64,000 bases of DNA from contig CABYEX010000003.1 of assembly GCA_902518075.1 (NCBI GenBank), forward strand, positions 1-64,000. Reading direction: 5' to 3'. Positions 24,684-33,377 of this stretch are shown piece by piece; positions within the stretch are counted from its first letter, which is position 1, and each line of letters opens with the position of its first letter. Both the position numbers and the translations under genes were made by a program. The notes beneath the pieces were generated by a model. It made no database searches, was not told where the DNA came from, and worked only from the letters and a program-made list of their open reading frames with translations. Source of the stretch: Halieaceae bacterium. Lineage in GTDB: Bacteria > Pseudomonadota > Gammaproteobacteria > Pseudomonadales > Halieaceae.

Positions 24684-26030
24684 CTATCGCTTTAAACTTT
24701 TGCGGATCGTTTCAGCCACAAATTCGATCATTGGCGAGGTTATGGACGGGTGTACTCCAACCCAAAATGTGTCGTTCATTATTTTGTCCGTATTTTTCAG
24801 CGCGCCAACCACTCTATATTGCTTTCCTTCAAAATATGGTTGTTTCAGCAAATTTCCAGCGAATAGTAGCCGGGTACCTATTTGCTGCTGTTCTAGCGAC
24901 CTCAGCAAATCGACTCGTCGTATGGGGCAACGGTCTCGCAATGTAATCGGGAACCCAAACCAAGAAGGTTCGCTTTTGGGGGTGGGGGACGGCAAGGCTA
25001 TAAAGTCTTCAAGACCCTGAAGTTGCTGCTCTAAGTGTTGGAAATTCTGTTTGCGTTTTTTTATGAAACCTTCCAGCTTCTGAAGCTGGGCAAGGCCACA
25101 AGCGGCCTGCATATCAGTGATTTTGAGGTTAAATCCAAGATGAGAATAAATGTACTTGTGATCGTAACCATCAGGAAGAGAGCCACCTAACTGCTCTGCA
25201 TTCCAACAAAATCGGTTATTGCAGGTGTTCTCCGTTCCAGGAGGACAATAGCAATCGCGCCCCCAATCTCGAAATGATTCGGCAATCTTTTTTAACTTGC
25301 CACTGTTCGTAAATACAGCGCCACCCTCGCCCATGGTTATATGATGGGCTGGATAAAAGCTTAAGGTGCCGATATCACCAAACCTACCGACCATATCGCC
25401 ATCGTAAATGGACCCTAAGGCATCACAGCAATCCTCTATTAGCCATAAATTGTGAGCTTCGCAGACCCGCTTAACAGCGCCGACATTGAAGGGGTTACCT
25501 AGGGTGTGCGCAAGCATAATCCCTTTAGTTCTCGGGCCTACGGCGTCTTGCAGCAAGTCAACACTGATGTTGTAGGTGTTAGCATCTACATCAAGAAATA
25601 CCGGCACTGCGCCGAACTGAAGTATCGGATTAACCGTTGTGGGGAACCCTGCAGCGACGGTGATTACCTCATCACCTGGACGAATAGCTCGGTCTCCTAG
25701 CTTCGGACTCGTAAGCGTGTGAAAAGCAACTAGGTTTGCAGAGGACCCTGAATTAACTGTCAAAACATGCTTCACCCCGATAAATTTTGCCAGGGCGACC
25801 TCAAACTCACTATTAAATCTTCCTGCTGTAAGCCAACCGTCCAGAGACGCCTGCACAAGATTTGTGATTTCCTCCACCCCAATCAACTTTCCTGACGCAG
25901 GTATTGGAGTCTGCCCTCTAACAAAATTCTTGGGGCCAAATTGGAAATTCGAATATTCTTCTACGAGCAATGAAATTTCGTCACGAATTTTATCTGGGCT
26001 CCTCTCCACAGAGTTTTGTTTTTTTGCCAT
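24684..26030 (-). CDS. rfbH: CDP-6-deoxy-4-keto-D-glucose-3-dehydrase (E1)
   Basis: A 448-residue PMP-dependent iron-sulfur dehydrase. The usual Schiff-base Lys is a His in SFYPAHHITMGEGGAVFTN, the hallmark of RfbH/E1, and a Cys cluster for the [2Fe-2S] centre follows (RDCYCPPGTENTCNNRFCW). It removes the C3 hydroxyl of CDP-4-keto-6-deoxyglucose with electrons from a separate flavin/Fe-S reductase (E3, DdhD/RfbI). No such reductase gene is in this window. The gene follows rfbG by 2 nt. Confidence 0.95.
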   Translation of the reverse strand: MAKKQNSVERSPDKIRDEISLLVEEYSNFQFGPKNFVRGQTPIPASGKLIGVEEITNLVQASLDGWLTAGRFNSEFEVALAKFIGVKHVLTVNSGSSANLVAFHTLTSPKLGDRAIRPGDEVITVAAGFPTTVNPILQFGAVPVFLDVDANTYNISVDLLQDAVGPRTKGIMLAHTLGNPFNVGAVKRVCEAHNLWLIEDCCDALGSIYDGDMVGRFGDIGTLSFYPAHHITMGEGGAVFTNSGKLKKIAESFRDWGRDCYCPPGTENTCNNRFCWNAEQLGGSLPDGYDHKYIYSHLGFNLKITDMQAACGLAQLQKLEGFIKKRKQNFQHLEQQLQGLEDFIALPSPTPKSEPSWFGFPITLRDRCPIRRVDLLRSLEQQQIGTRLLFAGNLLKQPYFEGKQYRVVGALKNTDKIMNDTFWVGVHPSITSPMIEFVAETIRKSLKR

Positions 26031-26032
26031 CG

Positions 26033-27115
26033 CTAAGGTCTAACTGTTTCTCTCGTTGAGGACATAAATTCATCAATTTGCTTAAAAGAAAACTTTTGCA
26101 TGTCTGCACCTGAAACCCAGCTTTCATGCCATGCAACCAGTTTTTCCAAAGCCTCAGTCATCCCCCATGTTGGCTGCCACTTTAACTCTGCTTGCGCTTT
26201 AGAAATATCTAGTTTCAAGTTAATCGACTCCTCGGTGTATTCGGGGCTTACAACCTCCCACTCCACAGCAACTCCCAGAGTATCAATAAGCTTTTCAGTG
26301 ATATCCTGAACCGAATATGACTTGCCAAGCGCCGGCCCAAAGTTCCATGCACCATCAAATCTACTCCCATCAGAATAAAGCAGCTCGGCTAAACTAAGAT
26401 AGCCCGCTAATGAGTCAAAAACGTGCTGCCAGGGGCGAGTCGACGAGGGAGCTCGAATCTGGAGCTTCTCTCTACTTTGGCAGGCTCGCAGGATGTCTGG
26501 GATCAACCTGCCTGACGCCCAATCCCCTCCACCTATAACGTTGCCAGCTCGCGCCGTTGCTACGAATACGCCTTGTCTATCGAAAAACGATTTGCGGTAT
26601 GCGGAGGTGATGATTTCGGCGCATGCTTTGCTCGCGCTATACGGATCTCTTCCCCCCAACTGATCGGTTTCTCTGTATGGCCAATGCCACTCGTGATTCT
26701 CATAGCACTTATCCGACGTGACGTTGACTATCGCTTTTACGGAAGGTGTTCTCCTTGCCGCCTCCAACACGTTAAGAGTGCCCATTACGTTAGTTTCGAA
26801 GGTGGCTAACGGGTCGTCATATGATGCTCTGACCAAAGGTTGCGCCGCTAGGTGAAAGATTATCTCAGGCTCCGCGCTCCGTGTCTTATCCATGAGAAAA
26901 TCTGCGTTCCTGATATCACCAACGGTCTCCTCTACAACGCTTTTAACCTTTGCGGTGTCATAAAGTGAGGGCGAAGTTGACGCTGGAAGGGCAATGCCCG
27001 TGATTTGCGCACCTAATTTATGTAACCATAAAGCAAGCCACCCGCCCTTAAATCCTGTGTGGCCCGTAATCAGGGTTTTGCGGCCTCTCCAAAAATTTGG
27101 GTCTGGAGACACCAC
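26033..27115 (-). CDS. rfbG: CDP-glucose 4,6-dehydratase
   Basis: A 360-residue extended SDR with ITGHTGFKGGWLALWL at the NAD site, NVTSDKCYENHEWHWPYRE and the catalytic DPYSASKACAEI (YxxxK intact). The W-rich and CYEN signatures are typical of RfbG. It converts CDP-glucose to CDP-4-keto-6-deoxyglucose. It starts 2 nt after the rfbF stop and ends 2 nt before the rfbH start, so the three are one transcript and probably translationally coupled. Confidence 0.95.
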   Translation of the reverse strand: MVSPDPNFWRGRKTLITGHTGFKGGWLALWLHKLGAQITGIALPASTSPSLYDTAKVKSVVEETVGDIRNADFLMDKTRSAEPEIIFHLAAQPLVRASYDDPLATFETNVMGTLNVLEAARRTPSVKAIVNVTSDKCYENHEWHWPYRETDQLGGRDPYSASKACAEIITSAYRKSFFDRQGVFVATARAGNVIGGGDWASGRLIPDILRACQSREKLQIRAPSSTRPWQHVFDSLAGYLSLAELLYSDGSRFDGAWNFGPALGKSYSVQDITEKLIDTLGVAVEWEVVSPEYTEESINLKLDISKAQAELKWQPTWGMTEALEKLVAWHESWVSGADMQKFSFKQIDEFMSSTRETVRP

Positions 27116-27117
27116 AG

Positions 27118-27894
27118 CTAGTCAGACCATTTCTTCCATGGCGCCGAACGAGCCGTCCACATAGCATCCAGCAAATTTTTTTCTCTGAGAGTGTCCATAG
27201 GCTGCCAAAACCCCGCATGATGGAAGGCCACTATTTCCCCGTTTTTGGCGAGATTCTGGAGTGGCTCTTGCTCCCACACAGTTTCATCACCAGCTATGAG
27301 ATCTAAACAATCCGGGGACAGCACGAAGAAGCCGCCGTTTATAAGTCCACCGTCTCCCTCAGGTTTTTCCGTAAAGCCAATAACGTCATCACCGCGAAGA
27401 GACAAGGCACCAAAACGACCTGGAGGACGCACCGCAGTTATTGTGGCTTTTTTCGCATGGCTCCGATGGAAGGCGATCAACGCAGTCATGTCAATATCAC
27501 TCAAACCATCACCATAGGTGAAGCAAAAAGCCTCTTCATCAGCTACGTATTTGGCGGCTCGCTTAAGACGGCCACCAGTCTGTGAATGTGTGCCAGTATC
27601 AATCAAAGTAACCTTCCAAGGCTCAGCCGCTTCTTGATGCACCTCAACCTTGTTTTTAGCAAGATCAAATGTAACGTCAGACGCGTGAAGAAAATAATTC
27701 GCAAAAAATTCTTTTACTTGATACCCCTTGTACCCGCAGCAAATAACAAAATCATTGATGCCGTAAACCGAATACATCTTCATGATATGCCAGAGGATTG
27801 GCATGCCGCCTATTTCCACCATCGGTTTAGGCCGCGCGCTTGTCTCCTCGCTTAACCGCGTGCCCAATCCTCCTGCCAGTATCACTGCCTTCAT
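27118..27894 (-). CDS. rfbF: Glucose-1-phosphate cytidylyltransferase
   Basis: A 258-residue nucleotidyltransferase beginning MKAVILAGGLGTRLSEETSA and continuing RPKPMVEIGGMPILWHIMK and YGDGLSDIDM, the RfbF pattern. It makes CDP-glucose from CTP and glucose-1-phosphate, the entry step of the CDP-dideoxysugar route. Three start codons are in frame (GTG 27903, ATG 27900, ATG 27894); 27894 fits the family N-terminus. It heads the leftward operon rfbF-rfbG-rfbH-NeuB/cupin-ThDP-Nudix-methyltransferase. Confidence 0.94.
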   Translation of the reverse strand: MKAVILAGGLGTRLSEETSARPKPMVEIGGMPILWHIMKMYSVYGINDFVICCGYKGYQVKEFFANYFLHASDVTFDLAKNKVEVHQEAAEPWKVTLIDTGTHSQTGGRLKRAAKYVADEEAFCFTYGDGLSDIDMTALIAFHRSHAKKATITAVRPPGRFGALSLRGDDVIGFTEKPEGDGGLINGGFFVLSPDCLDLIAGDETVWEQEPLQNLAKNGEIVAFHHAGFWQPMDTLREKNLLDAMWTARSAPWKKWSD

Positions 27895-28053
27895 TATCAT
27901 CACTCTCCGTGGAGATTTCCGCCGGCTTGGAGCACTTAGTGCGTTTCAATTTGAAATTGCGCCAACTGACGGACCGTTTCACAAATCGGCAGGAATATCT
28001 CTGGCCACCAGTGCAGCGTAAAACCCCAAATTTAGTATTATTCCTGGCACAAG

Positions 28054-28081
28054 ATTATATACCGCGCATCTAAGGGCACAA
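28054..28081 (-). promoter_or_regulatory. Candidate sigma-70 promoter of the rfbFGH operon
   Basis: On the minus strand TTGTGC, 16 nt, TATAAT. It would give a leader of about 150 nt before rfbF. The -10 is perfect but the -35 matches only half the consensus. A nearby TGGCAC (plus strand 28045-28050) was checked for sigma-54 and lacks a -12 GC. Confidence 0.35.
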
Positions 28082-28194
28082 ACAGGACACTGTAGAGGCA
28101 ACTAGAAATAACGTGTAACCGCGATGATTTTCTATGCGGTCTTACGTGTCTGTGATTCAATGATTTGCGTCATTCATACAAACGAAGACACGCG

Positions 28195-29316
28195 ATGCCA
28201 AATCAAATACTTTTAGAGGTCTTGATCCCAACTTTTAACAGGCCACAGTCAGCTCAAGCAGCGATCCAAACCATATTGGACGCCCGAGACCCCCGAATCG
28301 CAGTTCGTTGTCACTCTAACCAGCCCGAGCAAGATCTAGAAGATTTCTGCCTCCAACATGATTGCGTAGCTTATGGAAGCTTTCCAAAAAATAGAGGTCC
28401 CGGAGCAAACAGCATTGGCCTCTACATGGGTGCCAAGGCAAAGTTTTGTATGTTGCTATCTGATGAGGATCGATTGCATAGTCAGGGCATTTCACAGTTC
28501 CTAGATTATTTGGAAGCGCTGCCTGAAAACTGCAACGTAATAACCTGCTCAGTCGTTGATTCCAACACCGGAAAAGCCTACTACACCATCCCAGCTTTAA
28601 ATAGGCGGCTCACAACCTTGGCAGGTTATACAAACCTGTCTTCAAGCACATATATGTCCGGGTATACTTTTCGAACGGAGCTCGTACAAAAACAAGATCT
28701 GACGTTGTTATTGGGCACTGAAGCTGACAATCCAGATGGAAAGGCTGAGAACGTTTATTCATTTATTGACATCAGCCAGAGACTGTTGGTCGATGGTGTC
28801 TGTGGTAACTACATGGACCAATTGGTCCTTCAGGGCCCAGCCATAAAAGAGGGGGGCCACGCCTTCCAACACCGAGATATAGATGAACGAAACTCAAGCA
28901 GTGACAACCTAGATCTCAACCCCGCTGTATACGGCCCTTATGCTCGTACTTGTCAATTCTTTTATCGAGAATGGCTGCTTACACAGCTACGGTCTAGTTT
29001 CCCCTCCTTCTTGTATAAGATGGCAGAAGCCAAGCTATATTGTTTTTTTTATGAAAAACTTTTGGAAAGCCCTAACGTAGTAGTCCTTCAGGAGGGTCAG
29101 TCGGTGCAGACAGAAGCCAATGCAGGAGTATCGTATATGGTCACGTCTGAGTATTTTTCCAATTCAAACGTAGCCAGGCTTTTTATCGACGCAATCATGC
29201 ATACTCCAGCTGCATCGCTATGCTATTACGAAGCAATGAGCTCGTTAATGGCGCAGGAGGTCCCAACCGAAATTTTCACCTCTTTCTGTTTCGCTGATGG
29301 AAAACCATACCCGTAG
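28195..29316 (+). CDS. GT2-like glycosyltransferase
   Basis: A 373-residue protein whose start, LEVLIPTFNRPQSAQAAIQT, is the nucleotide-sugar binding beginning of a GT-A family 2 enzyme. ANSIGLYMGAKAKFCMLLSD and EDRLH follow where the DxD-like metal motif sits (SDED). The remaining 250 residues have no recognisable domain. The longer frame begins with TTG 28165; ATG 28195 fits the family. It stands divergent from rfbF and is followed by two radical SAM genes on the same strand. Acceptor and donor are unknown; transfer of the island's sugar to flagellin or to a first sugar is inferred from position. Confidence 0.75.
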   Translation: MPNQILLEVLIPTFNRPQSAQAAIQTILDARDPRIAVRCHSNQPEQDLEDFCLQHDCVAYGSFPKNRGPGANSIGLYMGAKAKFCMLLSDEDRLHSQGISQFLDYLEALPENCNVITCSVVDSNTGKAYYTIPALNRRLTTLAGYTNLSSSTYMSGYTFRTELVQKQDLTLLLGTEADNPDGKAENVYSFIDISQRLLVDGVCGNYMDQLVLQGPAIKEGGHAFQHRDIDERNSSSDNLDLNPAVYGPYARTCQFFYREWLLTQLRSSFPSFLYKMAEAKLYCFFYEKLLESPNVVVLQEGQSVQTEANAGVSYMVTSEYFSNSNVARLFIDAIMHTPAASLCYYEAMSSLMAQEVPTEIFTSFCFADGKPYP

Positions 29317-29545
29317 CAAATGAAAACTAGATTTGCGCTACTGCTGCCATGTTCTGCAAGGTGGTGAGGGTATGAGGTGGATCGAGAGCTCCCATTATTG
29401 TGGGTAAGAGGCGCGAAGCGCCAGCCAGAGGGGGCATCGGTAAGCTAAATTTGGTCAGAAAGCCTCCGATATTCAGAATCAGATGAAGTGCTTGTGAGTT
29501 AGTCGTCAGCGAGCTACTCTTCCGAGGAACTGAGGGGGGGCCTAC

Positions 29546-31429
29546 ATGCGCTTAAATTATTTGTTGGCAATGCCTAAACTGGTCCAGACTGTGGGGGACG
29601 GATATGTTTTCCCGCTGGGTATGGCGTATGTTTCTGCCTGTCTAAAGGCAGGAGGTTTTAACGTCTTCACGGTCAACTTAAATCACAAAGAGGGAGACAT
29701 AAACGACATCCTCAGGGAAATCATTGAAGACAACGATATAGACGTTATTGGAACAGGGGGGTTGTCTCCACAATACCATCTAATAAAGAGCGTTATCAAA
29801 GCAGCAAAGCAAATAAAACCAGACATTATCACTATAGTTGGGGGCGGGATAATCACAACTGAACCTCCAGTCGCGATGGAGGCCCTAGAATTCGCTGACT
29901 ATGGCGTAATAGGCGAGGGCGACGTCACGATTTGTGAATTTGCTGAAGCCCTAGAACAGAGCAAAGATATGACACAGGTTGCTGGGTTGATATTTAAGCA
30001 GACGGACCCGTCCTTAATCACTCATGCATTTATCACCACAGCTGTCAGAGAAGACACGGACGATTTGGACTCTCTCCCATGGGCAGATTATGAAGGGTTC
30101 GATATAGACAAATACATGGATCTGCCACCGCCTGCCTTCGGCGGTCTGAATGCGAAAAAAATGCTGCCAATGCTATTGACGCGGTCATGCCCGTATTCCT
30201 GCACCTTTTGTTTCCATACATTGGGATCAAAGTATAGGAGGCGCTCATTAGATGATTTCTTCGCTGAACTAGATCACTTGCTCGAAAAGTACGACATTGA
30301 ATATATTTCTATGGCCGATGAGCTTTTTGACCCCAAGCAGGAGAACATAAAGGCATTTTGTGAGCGAATGGAGCCATATGGGCTTCATTGGCACGCAGAT
30401 TTCGCAGTAAATAATGTGAGGGAAGAGTTGCTTCCTGTGATGAAGTCGGCCGGCCTCAACGTCATGTTCTTTGGTTTAGAAAGTGCAGACAACAGCGTGC
30501 TCAAAAGCATGCGAAAAGCTCTCACTGTCGAAGAGATGGGGTCAACGCTAGAAATTGTTCATAAAAACGACATCCCGGTGTACGGGGCTTTCATCTTTGG
30601 TGATCCAGCAGAAACGTATGCTACCGCACAGAATACAATGCAGTGGTGGAGGGAGCACCCTGAGTATCTGATACACCTTACTTTGATAAAACCATTCCCA
30701 GGGTCACGAATATATGACTACGCATGCGATAACGGACTGATTACAGACCGGATCCAGTATCTAAAGGATGGATGCCCGCAAATAAACATCTCCCAAATGA
30801 GTGACAGTGAGTTCGCACTAATAGGCCATGAAATCTCTGAAAGTATGCATGACCTGAAAAAGCTGGAGAACTTGGAAGTGTTAGCCATCGACCCCCTGAA
30901 GGGTCGCATAGCCATACGAGGCGAATGCCCCAGTTGCCACCACCAACCCTCTTTTGAAGAAGTAAAGTTGTTTGCTCTGGACTACCTCACCTGCCCTAAC
31001 TGCGTCCAAAAATTTCATATACCGCTTCCAGATGTAGCCAGGGAAAACCTTGACAGAAACCTTCGGCGTTTAATGAACAGAGCGGGTAAAGTTTCAGTCT
31101 GGGGCATGACTTTAGCAATAATGGAATTGTTTAAATTTTCCGAGGGTCTCGTGGATCCAAGGCTGTTCCCGGTGGATGTTTCGGAGAGCAAGGCCTGTCT
31201 GACACTAAATGGACAAAAGGTTAATAGGCCACACGTTCTGGACGAAGAAAATATCAGTATCGTTGTGGTCGCAGTCCCGTCACACATTGCGACCATAACT
31301 TGTCAGATAATGGAAAATCATCCTACCGTGACCGAGGTATACGATATTTGTGAGCTGGTAGGTCCTGATTTACCAACACGATCATTGGTGGCCGTTGGAG
31401 AAGACAGCACCGATCATAGAGCGGCATGA
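29546..31429 (+). CDS. Cobalamin-binding-type radical SAM protein with Zn-ribbon and Rossmann-like C-terminus
   Basis: A 627-residue, three-part protein. The N-terminal 150 residues resemble the B12-binding domain of class B radical SAM enzymes (YVFPLGMAYVSACLKAGGF; IITIVGGGIITTEPPVA; YGVIGEGD) but have no DxHxxG. The radical SAM motif is Cys215, Cys219, Cys222 (SCPYSCTFCFH). The C-terminal 175 residues hold two Cys pairs (CPSC and CPNC) and a Rossmann-like domain (KVSVWGMTLAIMEL ... VVVAVPSHIATI). A G7 run serves as Shine-Dalgarno just before the ATG. B12 radical SAM enzymes often methylate unactivated carbons; a glycan or flagellin substrate is inferred from context. Confidence 0.85.
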   Translation: MRLNYLLAMPKLVQTVGDGYVFPLGMAYVSACLKAGGFNVFTVNLNHKEGDINDILREIIEDNDIDVIGTGGLSPQYHLIKSVIKAAKQIKPDIITIVGGGIITTEPPVAMEALEFADYGVIGEGDVTICEFAEALEQSKDMTQVAGLIFKQTDPSLITHAFITTAVREDTDDLDSLPWADYEGFDIDKYMDLPPPAFGGLNAKKMLPMLLTRSCPYSCTFCFHTLGSKYRRRSLDDFFAELDHLLEKYDIEYISMADELFDPKQENIKAFCERMEPYGLHWHADFAVNNVREELLPVMKSAGLNVMFFGLESADNSVLKSMRKALTVEEMGSTLEIVHKNDIPVYGAFIFGDPAETYATAQNTMQWWREHPEYLIHLTLIKPFPGSRIYDYACDNGLITDRIQYLKDGCPQINISQMSDSEFALIGHEISESMHDLKKLENLEVLAIDPLKGRIAIRGECPSCHHQPSFEEVKLFALDYLTCPNCVQKFHIPLPDVARENLDRNLRRLMNRAGKVSVWGMTLAIMELFKFSEGLVDPRLFPVDVSESKACLTLNGQKVNRPHVLDEENISIVVVAVPSHIATITCQIMENHPTVTEVYDICELVGPDLPTRSLVAVGEDSTDHRAA

Positions 31430-31445
31430 ATCTGGAACGGCTTAG

Positions 31446-31466
31446 GCCAAGCACCGACTTGGCTTT
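31446..31466 (+). terminator. Possible terminator between the two B12 radical SAM genes
   Basis: GCCAAG-CACCGA-CTTGGC stem-loop followed by TTT only. It may be an attenuator between genes at 29546 and 31542 rather than a full stop. Confidence 0.4.
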
Positions 31467-31541
31467 AAAGACCCGGGGAAACAGGCGATGACGGCATGCA
31501 AGACAGCCGCGAATTCAAAAGATTTTTAAGGGCGTCCTAGG

Positions 31542-33254
31542 ATGGCTACCAATACCTTACAACTTTTGATGCTTGTGCCGATGCACATAAGCTTCGAATC
31601 GTTTCTTGAACCCCAGCATAACTCGAGAAATTTTAAAAAAGCCAACGGCATTGCTTACAACAGTTTGTCTACAGACCTTCCTTTAGGTCCGATTTCTATT
31701 TCAGCCTACTTAAAAAAGTTTATCGACGTGAATGTGACGCTCTTAGATTTTAACGCAGAAATAAATGCCATGAGCGAATTTCCATATGGCAGCTTCCTGG
31801 AGTGCTGCGAAGATTTGCTACGCAAGTCAGATGCTTCTCCAGATTTTGTCGGGGTCTCCTCACTATTCAGCCCATCTTTCCATAACTTTTTAGATTGTGG
31901 TCGGGCCGCAAAAGAGGTCTTTCCAAACGCCATAGTTCTAGGTGGCGGCAACATTCCTACCAACAGCTACGACCATATTTACTCAAAATTAAATTGTGAG
32001 TTCTTTGACGGATTATGCTTTGGAGAGGGCGAGAAACCTATGCTCAATCTCTTGTCTGCAAAGGATCCGATGGATTATTTAGAGTCATCCGACTCATGGA
32101 TCACCAAGTCGAAGTCTTCGGCAAAATTTAAACCAGTGCATGACTATATTGAAGACTTAGATGAGATTCCATTTTTCGATTATGAAATTTGCGACTTTGA
32201 AAAACACGCTTCAAATCAGGTGGCGGCCTCCAGCTTCCATAATGTAGAAGATAAACGCGGTTTCCATGTAATGACCTCTAGAGGGTGCCCTTATCTATGT
32301 ACATTTTGTGCTTCACATAAAACGCATGGACGAAAAATGCGTTACCACTCAATCGAGAGGGTTAGAGAAGATCTGTCAAAGTTAGTTGAAGAATACAATG
32401 CTGGAACGATCGTTTTTCAGGACGACCACCTGATGGCCGATAAAGACAGAGTTTTGGCTATCCTAGATACCGTTAAAAGTCTTGGGGTTGAGTCTCTCTA
32501 TCAAAATGGTCTGACGCTGTATGCTTTGGATAGACCAATGTTGGAGGCATTTTACGATGCGGGCGTGCGCCACCTAGTACTGCCAGTTGAATCCGGGAGT
32601 GAAAAGGTACTTAAGCACCAGATGCGCAAACCTCTAAAACTCAGAATATCTCAGAGGGTCGCCCAAGATTGTCGGGACCTCGGCATTTATACAAACTCCA
32701 ATGTGATGATTGGCATGCCGGGAGAAACTAAGGAAGATCTAGAAGAGGGACTGAGAAACCTAAGAACTATCCGAACCAATTGGTACAACATTGCGTGTGC
32801 CAGCCCAATAGTGGGTAGCGAGATGCATGATATTGCTCGGGACAAAAATTACATTACGGCGGACACACTGGGGGCGGACTATCGTACGGCTGTCATAGCT
32901 ACTGAAGACTTTACCGCAGAATATATTCAAAACTACCAGTACCGAATGAATCTGGATTTAAACTTCGTTAACAATAACGATGTCGCACTCGGCGAATTTG
33001 ATACCGCACTACTTGGATTTAAAAATGTCGCCAGGCTAAGACCTGACCATGCTTTTGCTCACTTCTTCGCAGCACTATGCTACGAGAAAATCTCAGATCA
33101 TCGTCGTGCTAAAAGTGAACTTGACAAATACTATGCTTATTGCTGCAACGATTTCTGGCTTAAGTGGGTCGATTTTTTTGGCCTGCCAAAAACGAAGGCT
33201 GATTTTCAAGGTTGGACGGTGTCAGCTAATCAAGTCGAAGTAGCGGTTAGTTAA
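31542..33254 (+). CDS. Second cobalamin-binding-type radical SAM protein with TPR-like C-terminus
   Basis: A 570-residue protein with an N-terminal B12-binding-like region (LPLGPISISAYLKKFIDVNV; IVLGGGNIPTNSYDHIYSKL; GLCFGEGEKP). The radical SAM motif is Cys249, Cys253, Cys256 (RGCPYLCTFCASH), with barrel segments LPVESGSEKVLKHQM and VMIGMPGETKEDLEEGL. The last 90 residues read as a TPR pair (GEFDTALLGFKNVARLRPDH; AHFFAALCYEKISDHRRAKS). It lies 112 nt after the first such gene. The two are not close copies, so they probably act at different steps or positions. Confidence 0.85.
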   Translation: MATNTLQLLMLVPMHISFESFLEPQHNSRNFKKANGIAYNSLSTDLPLGPISISAYLKKFIDVNVTLLDFNAEINAMSEFPYGSFLECCEDLLRKSDASPDFVGVSSLFSPSFHNFLDCGRAAKEVFPNAIVLGGGNIPTNSYDHIYSKLNCEFFDGLCFGEGEKPMLNLLSAKDPMDYLESSDSWITKSKSSAKFKPVHDYIEDLDEIPFFDYEICDFEKHASNQVAASSFHNVEDKRGFHVMTSRGCPYLCTFCASHKTHGRKMRYHSIERVREDLSKLVEEYNAGTIVFQDDHLMADKDRVLAILDTVKSLGVESLYQNGLTLYALDRPMLEAFYDAGVRHLVLPVESGSEKVLKHQMRKPLKLRISQRVAQDCRDLGIYTNSNVMIGMPGETKEDLEEGLRNLRTIRTNWYNIACASPIVGSEMHDIARDKNYITADTLGADYRTAVIATEDFTAEYIQNYQYRMNLDLNFVNNNDVALGEFDTALLGFKNVARLRPDHAFAHFFAALCYEKISDHRRAKSELDKYYAYCCNDFWLKWVDFFGLPKTKADFQGWTVSANQVEVAVS

Positions 33255-33377
33255 GAACAGCAACTCCCATAAACCTTTGACATAAGGCGCTAGCCGGCCA
33301 AGTATTAGGTTGACGTTGCTTGAGAGGCAATCTTCTAAGCCTTGTTACTAATTCTCACCTGCGAGATGCATGCCTTA

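Noticed and set aside
28045..28060. TGGCAC as a sigma-54 -24 box
   Set aside because: The GC expected 10 bases after GG is absent (TA instead).
29317..29545. Possible short RiPP precursor gene before the B12 radical SAM gene
   Set aside because: No small frame with a Shine-Dalgarno and a leader-core pattern; only a short GGCGC/GCGCC hairpin is present.
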